Source of the DNA: Maritalea mobilis
GTDB taxonomy: Bacteria > Pseudomonadota > Alphaproteobacteria > Rhizobiales > Devosiaceae
Assembly (NCBI RefSeq): GCF_004363175.1
Contig: NZ_SNYR01000003.1
Location: 67,001-131,000, forward strand
DNA: 64,000 bases
Direction of reading: 5' to 3'
The notes below the pieces were generated by a model. It was not told where the DNA came from and did no database searches. It saw only the letters and a list, made by a program, of their open reading frames with translations. Made by a program: the position numbers and the translations under genes. How positions within the stretch are numbered: position 1 is the stretch's first letter; every line of letters starts with the position of its first letter. Shown one piece after another: positions 60,901 to 64,000 of this stretch.

Positions 60901-61357
60901 TTTCCTTCGCCATTTTGACGACTTCTTCAATATCGTCTGGCAAGGGGTCAGTTGCAGGCACCACAGGCACACCTGACTCAACAGCCAAGTTCCGCGCGGC
61001 AACCTTGTTGCCCAATGCCCGCATCGTCTCAGAGCGTGGGCCGATAAAAATAATGCCCGCATCGGCGCAGGCATCCGCAAATTCAGGGCTTTCAGACAAA
61101 AGGCCATAGCCAGGGTGAATAGCATCCGCACCCGATTGCTTGGCAATGCGGATATATTCATCAATCTGCAAATAAGCTTCAACAGGCCCCAAGCCTTTGC
61201 CGATCAAATAGGCCTCGTCCGCTTTGAACCGATGCAGTGCCAATTTGTCTTCTTCTGCGAAAACCGCAACGGTTTTCAAGCCTAATTCATTGGCCGCGCG
61301 AAAAACGCGAATGGCAATTTCACTTCGGTTTGCAACAAGGATTTTTTTAATCGACAT
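57911..61357 (-). CDS. pyc: Pyruvate carboxylase
   Basis: A single-chain biotin enzyme of 1148 residues making oxaloacetate from pyruvate. The order is biotin carboxylase (about 1-450, with GGGGRGMR and EVNPRIQVEHTVTEE), carboxyltransferase (about 530-820, with FTDTTMRDAHQSLLATRM and the metal region FHTHDTSG), an allosteric/linker domain and the biotin carrier domain at the end with EAMKMETAI. All hallmark motifs are intact. GAGAAG lies near the ATG. It feeds the TCA cycle alongside fumC; glpK nearby also leads to pyruvate metabolism. Confidence 0.97.
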   Translation of the reverse strand: MSIKKILVANRSEIAIRVFRAANELGLKTVAVFAEEDKLALHRFKADEAYLIGKGLGPVEAYLQIDEYIRIAKQSGADAIHPGYGLLSESPEFADACADAGIIFIGPRSETMRALGNKVAARNLAVESGVPVVPATDPLPDDIEEVVKMAKEIGFPLMLKASWGGGGRGMRTIRDEKAVRAEVAEAKREAKAAFGKDEMYFEKLIERARHVEVQLIGDDHGNLVHLFERDCSVQRRNQKVVERAPAPYLTEDVRKGLTDAAIKLGKAANYRGAGTVEFLMDADSDEFYFIEVNPRIQVEHTVTEEVTGIDIVKAQIRVLEGEKIGDPKSGVPNQEDIHLNGHALQCRVTTEDPEENFIPDYGRITAYRGATGFGVRLDGGTAYSGAVITRYYDPLLEKVTCWAQTPEDAIARMDRALREFRIRGVTTNLNFLENIISHPKFRDNSYTTRFIDNTPELFDFPKRRDRATRLLTYLADVSVNGHPEVKDRPKPPAEAAAPVVPKFAPPPVLDGTRQILDRDGPDGLAKWMKAQKQVLFTDTTMRDAHQSLLATRMRTHDIVKIAKAYSHGMPNLFSLECWGGATFDVSMRFLTEDPWERLSIIREEAPNIMTQMLLRGSNGVGYTNYADNVVKFFVEQAAKGGIDVFRVFDCLNWVENMRVSMDAVIEAGKVCEGVICYTGDMLDPDRATYDLKYYVGLAKELEKAGAHVLGLKDMAGLLKPAAARKLISTLKEETDLPIHFHTHDTSGAAAATVLAAVDAGVDAIDAAMDSFSGTTSQPCLGSLAAALRGTERDPELDAKTIREISFYWEAVRTQYRAFESDLRSGASEVYLHEMPGGQFTNLKEQARSLGLESRWHEVAQTYSDVNDMFGDIVKVTPSSKVVGDMALAMVSSGLSRTEVEDPSRDVSFPDSVVGFFAGDLGQPPNGFPKALQDKVLKGKKALDKRPGAYLEPVDLEAKRKEIEEITELEIDDFRLASYLMYPKVFTEFMAAQKTYGPTSVIPTPAYFYGLEAGDELLVDLEKGKTMVIQLVGQSKPNEKGMVRVFFELNGQPRTVAVPDRSMASEIVARPKAEVGNGAHVGAPMPGVVSTMAVKAGQEVQSGDVLLSIEAMKMETAIHAENDGVIAEVLVKPGDQIDAKDLLVRFESE

Positions 61358-61436
61358 AGCTTCTCACTTTTTCAAAAGTGTTGAACATTAATCAAACCAA
61401 CGCGCCACAACACGCTTGGTTCAATCATAAGTGGGG

Positions 61437-61847
61437 TTATTCGCCTAGATATTGCGCTAAGTGCGACACATCATATCCAGCATTGGCAGCTGATTTGATG
61501 ATGTCGTCAGCGGGCATCTCTCCCGCTTGGCTCAGCGCCCATAGGGTGGTGGACCGTGTGCCCGAGCGGCAATAGGCAAAAACTTTGCCGTCACCAGCCA
61601 TGGCATTGCGGGTCGCTTCAATCATGTCGGGGCTCACCCCGTCACGTCCCATAGGAATAGCAATATAGGTCAGCCCTAGCTTCTTCGCCTCTTCTTCAAT
61701 CAAAGCACCGGCTGGTTGATCAGGTGCTTCACCATCGGGGCGATTATTGATTATGGTCGTAAAGCCTGCCTCTTTAAGGGCGGGCAAATCATTGGGCGAA
61801 ATTTGCGGTGATACACTCACCTTCTCATTGATGGTTTTAATGTCCAT
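61437..61847 (-). CDS. BLH/TIGR01244-type phosphatase-like (sulfur-transferase) protein
   Basis: A 136-residue protein with a dual-specificity-phosphatase-like fold. It begins VSVSPQISPNDLPALKEAGF, contains INNRPDGEAPDQP and the active-site loop VFAYCRSGTRSTTLWAL (C-x5-R). Such BLH-type domains often occur as fusions to metallo-beta-lactamase or rhodanese proteins and are linked with sulfide/persulfide metabolism. Here it stands alone. The ORF ends about 80 nt before pyc. Confidence 0.83.
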   Translation of the reverse strand: MDIKTINEKVSVSPQISPNDLPALKEAGFTTIINNRPDGEAPDQPAGALIEEEAKKLGLTYIAIPMGRDGVSPDMIEATRNAMAGDGKVFAYCRSGTRSTTLWALSQAGEMPADDIIKSAANAGYDVSHLAQYLGE

Positions 61848-62070
61848 CTTATCGTCCTTTCATCTCGACCGCATCGATCAACATGCAGGTCACAAGGGTT
61901 ATAGGCGGGGCAAAAGGCCTCTGGCAAGCACATCTGAAACCAAATCAGCAGTGAATAAAGAAATATATTTATCAATTGGGATAAGAAGGGCACTATTTTG
62001 CCATGTGACTTGAATTTTTAGACCATATGATTGAAATTCTTGATCAAAATACGAGGAGTGTCGGCTGAAA

Positions 62071-63573
62071 ATGTCTAAACAACATAAAAAATATTTGCTC
62101 GCCATCGACCAAGGCACCACATCCAGCCGCGCCATCATTTACGATCAAGAGCTAAATCCACGCGCCAGCGACCAGCGTGAATTTCGCCAAATCTTTCCGC
62201 GTGACGGCTGGGTGGAACATGACGCAAATGAAATTTGGGACACCTCCTTATCCACCATCAAAGGCGCGATTAAAGAAGCAGGCATCGCCGCAACGGATAT
62301 CGCCGCCATCGGCATCACCAATCAGCGCGAAACCATCACCGTTTGGGATCGTGCTACGGGCGAGCCATTACACCATGCAATTGTATGGCAGGATCGGCGC
62401 ACCGCCCGCTATTGCGCCGAGTTAAAAGAACAAGGCCTTGAAGAAAAGGTCACAGCCAAAACAGGGCTGCTGCTCGACCCATATTTTTCCGGCACCAAAG
62501 TCAAATGGCTTTTAGATAATGTAGATGGCGCCCACGACCGCGCACAAAAAGGCGAACTGGTCATCGGCACCATTGACAGCTGGCTGATCTATAAACTCAC
62601 AGGTGGCGCTTCCCATGTAACCGACGCAACCAACGCCAGCCGCACATTGCTGTACAACATTCATGAGGGACAATGGGACCAAGATTTGCTCGATCTGTTC
62701 GACATCCCCGCCTCTCTGTTGCCTGAGGTAAAAGACTGTGCCGCAGATTTTGGCACAACGGACGAAGCCCTATTTGGCGCCGCCTTGCCCATCACCGGCG
62801 TTGCCGGCGATCAACACGCTGCAACCATTGGCCAAGCCTGCTTCGAAAAGGGCATGATCAAGTCCACCTATGGCACTGGCTGTTTCGCCATGATGAATGT
62901 GGGCGAAAAGCCCTTGGCCTCGTCCAACCGTCTATTGTCCACCCTGTGCTATCAACTGGATGGCAAACCCACCTATGCGCTGGAAGGGTCCATTTATATG
63001 GCTGGGGCCACTGTGCAATGGCTACGCGATGGCTTGAAAATCATTGAAAGCTCGTCAGAGGTAAATGACCTTGCCGCAACAGCTGACGAAACCCAGTCCG
63101 TTTATCTCGTGCCCGGCTTTGTGGGTCTCGGCGCCCCCTATTGGGATCCAGATGCACGGGGCGCGATTTTCGGCCTCACCCGCAATTCCGGCCCCAATGA
63201 GTTGGCAAAAGCCGCGCTGGACTCTGTTGGCTACCAAACCCGCGATCTGATCTCTGCCATGAATGCAGATTTTGGTGATGATGTCGAAGTGCTGCGCGTA
63301 GATGGCGGCATGACTGCATCAGACATGACCATGCAATTTCTAGCTGATATGTGCCAAATCCCCGTCGACCGCCCCACCAATCTCGAAACCACCGCCAAAG
63401 GCGCCGCCTACCTTGCAGGCTTGCATATCGGCCTTTGCCCACCACCAAAAGACATGATGGCACAATGGGATTTAGACCAGCAATTCAAGCCAAACCAATC
63501 CGCAGACTGGGCAGACAAAAAATATGCGGGCTGGCAGGATGCAGTTGCCCGTACATTATCGACAAGAAGCTAA
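62071..63573 (+). CDS. glpK: Glycerol kinase
   Basis: A 500-residue FGGY-family kinase phosphorylating glycerol. The ATP-binding start is [17 protein letters not shown], the substrate and effector regions show [18 protein letters not shown], the FGGY signature appears in [16 protein letters not shown] and [18 protein letters not shown], and the C-terminal [18 protein letters not shown] is typical. The GAGGAG ribosome site is 12 nt before the ATG, unusually far. No glpF or glpD is seen; the gene is followed convergently by a transporter gene. Confidence 0.96.
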   Translation: MSKQHKKYLLAIDQGTTSSRAIIYDQELNPRASDQREFRQIFPRDGWVEHDANEIWDTSLSTIKGAIKEAGIAATDIAAIGITNQRETITVWDRATGEPLHHAIVWQDRRTARYCAELKEQGLEEKVTAKTGLLLDPYFSGTKVKWLLDNVDGAHDRAQKGELVIGTIDSWLIYKLTGGASHVTDATNASRTLLYNIHEGQWDQDLLDLFDIPASLLPEVKDCAADFGTTDEALFGAALPITGVAGDQHAATIGQACFEKGMIKSTYGTGCFAMMNVGEKPLASSNRLLSTLCYQLDGKPTYALEGSIYMAGATVQWLRDGLKIIESSSEVNDLAATADETQSVYLVPGFVGLGAPYWDPDARGAIFGLTRNSGPNELAKAALDSVGYQTRDLISAMNADFGDDVEVLRVDGGMTASDMTMQFLADMCQIPVDRPTNLETTAKGAAYLAGLHIGLCPPPKDMMAQWDLDQQFKPNQSADWADKKYAGWQDAVARTLSTRS

Positions 63574-63576
63574 GGC

Positions 63577-64000
63577 TCAGCCCACCACCCCGCTATGACG
63601 GGCAAGAGCTTTGATCACATGTTTAGCTGTGATTTTGCCGATCACTTTGCCTTGGGCGTCAGTCACCCCGATAATGTCATGTTCGGCAAATAGCGGCAGC
63701 ACATCTTCGCAGCGCGCTTGTTCTGAAACTGTCGTGCTGCAATCGGTGCATGCGCCTTGCTCCATAATGGTGTTCACATGAATGGCACGCGCGCGGTTCA
63801 CGTCTTGCACAAATTCTTGCACATGGACATTGGCCGGGTTCAGCACCACCTCTTCCGGGCGACCGGATTGAACAACCGCACCGTCTTGAAGCACCGTAAC
63901 TTGATCGCCAATTTTCAGCGCTTCGTCAAAATCATGAGTGATAAACAAGATGGTCTTGTTCAACTCCTTTTGCAGCGCCAGCAATTCATCTTGCATGCCC
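63577..64000 (-). CDS. proV: Glycine betaine/proline ABC transporter ATP-binding protein, C-terminal part
   Basis: The C-terminal end of a ProV/OpuA-type ATPase; the gene runs off the right edge, so Walker A is outside the window. Visible are the H-loop and post-ATPase part (KTILFITHDFDEALKIGDQVTVLQDG, in sections), the conserved QSGRPEEVVLNPAN linker and a C-terminal region that looks like a CBS-type regulatory domain (CEDVLPLFAEHDIIGVTDAQ). The protein would energise osmoprotectant uptake. Its substrate cannot be set. Confidence 0.85.
   Translation of the reverse strand, partial: GMQDELLALQKELNKTILFITHDFDEALKIGDQVTVLQDGAVVQSGRPEEVVLNPANVHVQEFVQDVNRARAIHVNTIMEQGACTDCSTTVSEQARCEDVLPLFAEHDIIGVTDAQGKVIGKITAKHVIKALARHSGVVG

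Noticed and set aside
60044-60976. 310-codon open frame on the plus strand
   Set aside because: It lies fully antisense to pyruvate carboxylase, with codon use of an antisense frame and no start signal.
1-64000. CRISPR arrays, insertion sequences, integrases, phage genes or abrupt composition change
   Set aside because: None seen by reading; gene density and codon style are even throughout the window.

Overview
The window reads as one contiguous piece of a compact alphaproteobacterial chromosome, most likely a member of the Hyphomicrobiales (Rhizobiales). Signs are the DUF1045, DUF2125, DUF1203, DUF2867 and DUF924 proteins, a CpdR-type response regulator beside an MJ0042 zinc-ribbon protein and ftsEX, a multidomain pyruvate carboxylase, an RpmF of the alphaproteobacterial type, and three exact CtrA-type sites (TTAA-N7-TTAA). 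The genus cannot be fixed from sequence alone. Genes are tightly packed, many convergent pairs overlap by 4-11 nt, and there is no insertion sequence, prophage, CRISPR array or integrase. One gap exceeds 300 nt (23217-23592).

Layout. 1-3188: divergent znuC/znuA with a Zur-box-like site, an NAD-binding/SAF-domain protein and a DUF924 protein. 3198-15582: a complete phosphonate island. phnC-phnD-phnE1-phnE2 transport genes are on the minus strand, the GntR/HutC regulator phnF sits between the arms, and the C-P lyase operon phnGHIJKL-DUF1045-phnM-phnN is on the plus strand. Pho-box-like repeats lie before phnC and, unexpectedly, inside the second arm before the DUF1045 gene. No phnP is present, and the DUF1045 protein has the two H-x-T motifs of 2H phosphoesterases, so it is a candidate for the missing cyclic-phosphate opening step. 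15600-23217: DUF1203, CAP lipoprotein, tusA, ada, a D,D-carboxypeptidase, an HTH regulator/serine hydrolase pair and an OmpA-family protein with a duplicated domain.

23592-36551: tRNA-Leu(CAA) divergent from a YqaA-type membrane protein and dsbB, then HNH nuclease, two unknown membrane-anchored proteins, carboxylesterase, AlkA-type glycosylase, gluQ, epimerase/LysR pair, HIG1 protein, cobalamin adenosyltransferase, rhomboid protease, a TetR-GNAT-membrane operon with a perfect 14-bp palindrome, an ArsR-AHSA1 pair, a YjfB-like motility protein and a maltose acetyltransferase-like protein. 36548-46205: tlpA divergent from argH-lysA, then cpdR, zinc-ribbon protein, ftsE-ftsX-plsC, an orphan protein, chaC and a DUF2125 protein. 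46224-64000: tyrC-hisC, a methyltransferase divergent from gloB, an 86-aa orphan and a stand-alone CZB protein (both with CtrA-type sites), fumC, DUF2867, rpmF, ispA, an ispG-GNAT-decarboxylase operon, DUF1232, pyruvate carboxylase, a BLH-family phosphatase-like protein, glpK and the C-terminal end of a proV-like gene.

The parts that act together most clearly are the phosphonate island (uptake, C-P bond cleavage, PRPP recycling, two layers of control) and a set of small CtrA-site genes suggestive of motility or cell-cycle control. The strongest leads for something undescribed are the DUF1045 enzyme in place of PhnP, the coupled decarboxylase/acetyltransferase pair, the CtrA-site small proteins, and the two-gene DUF6584/DUF2314-like membrane module.
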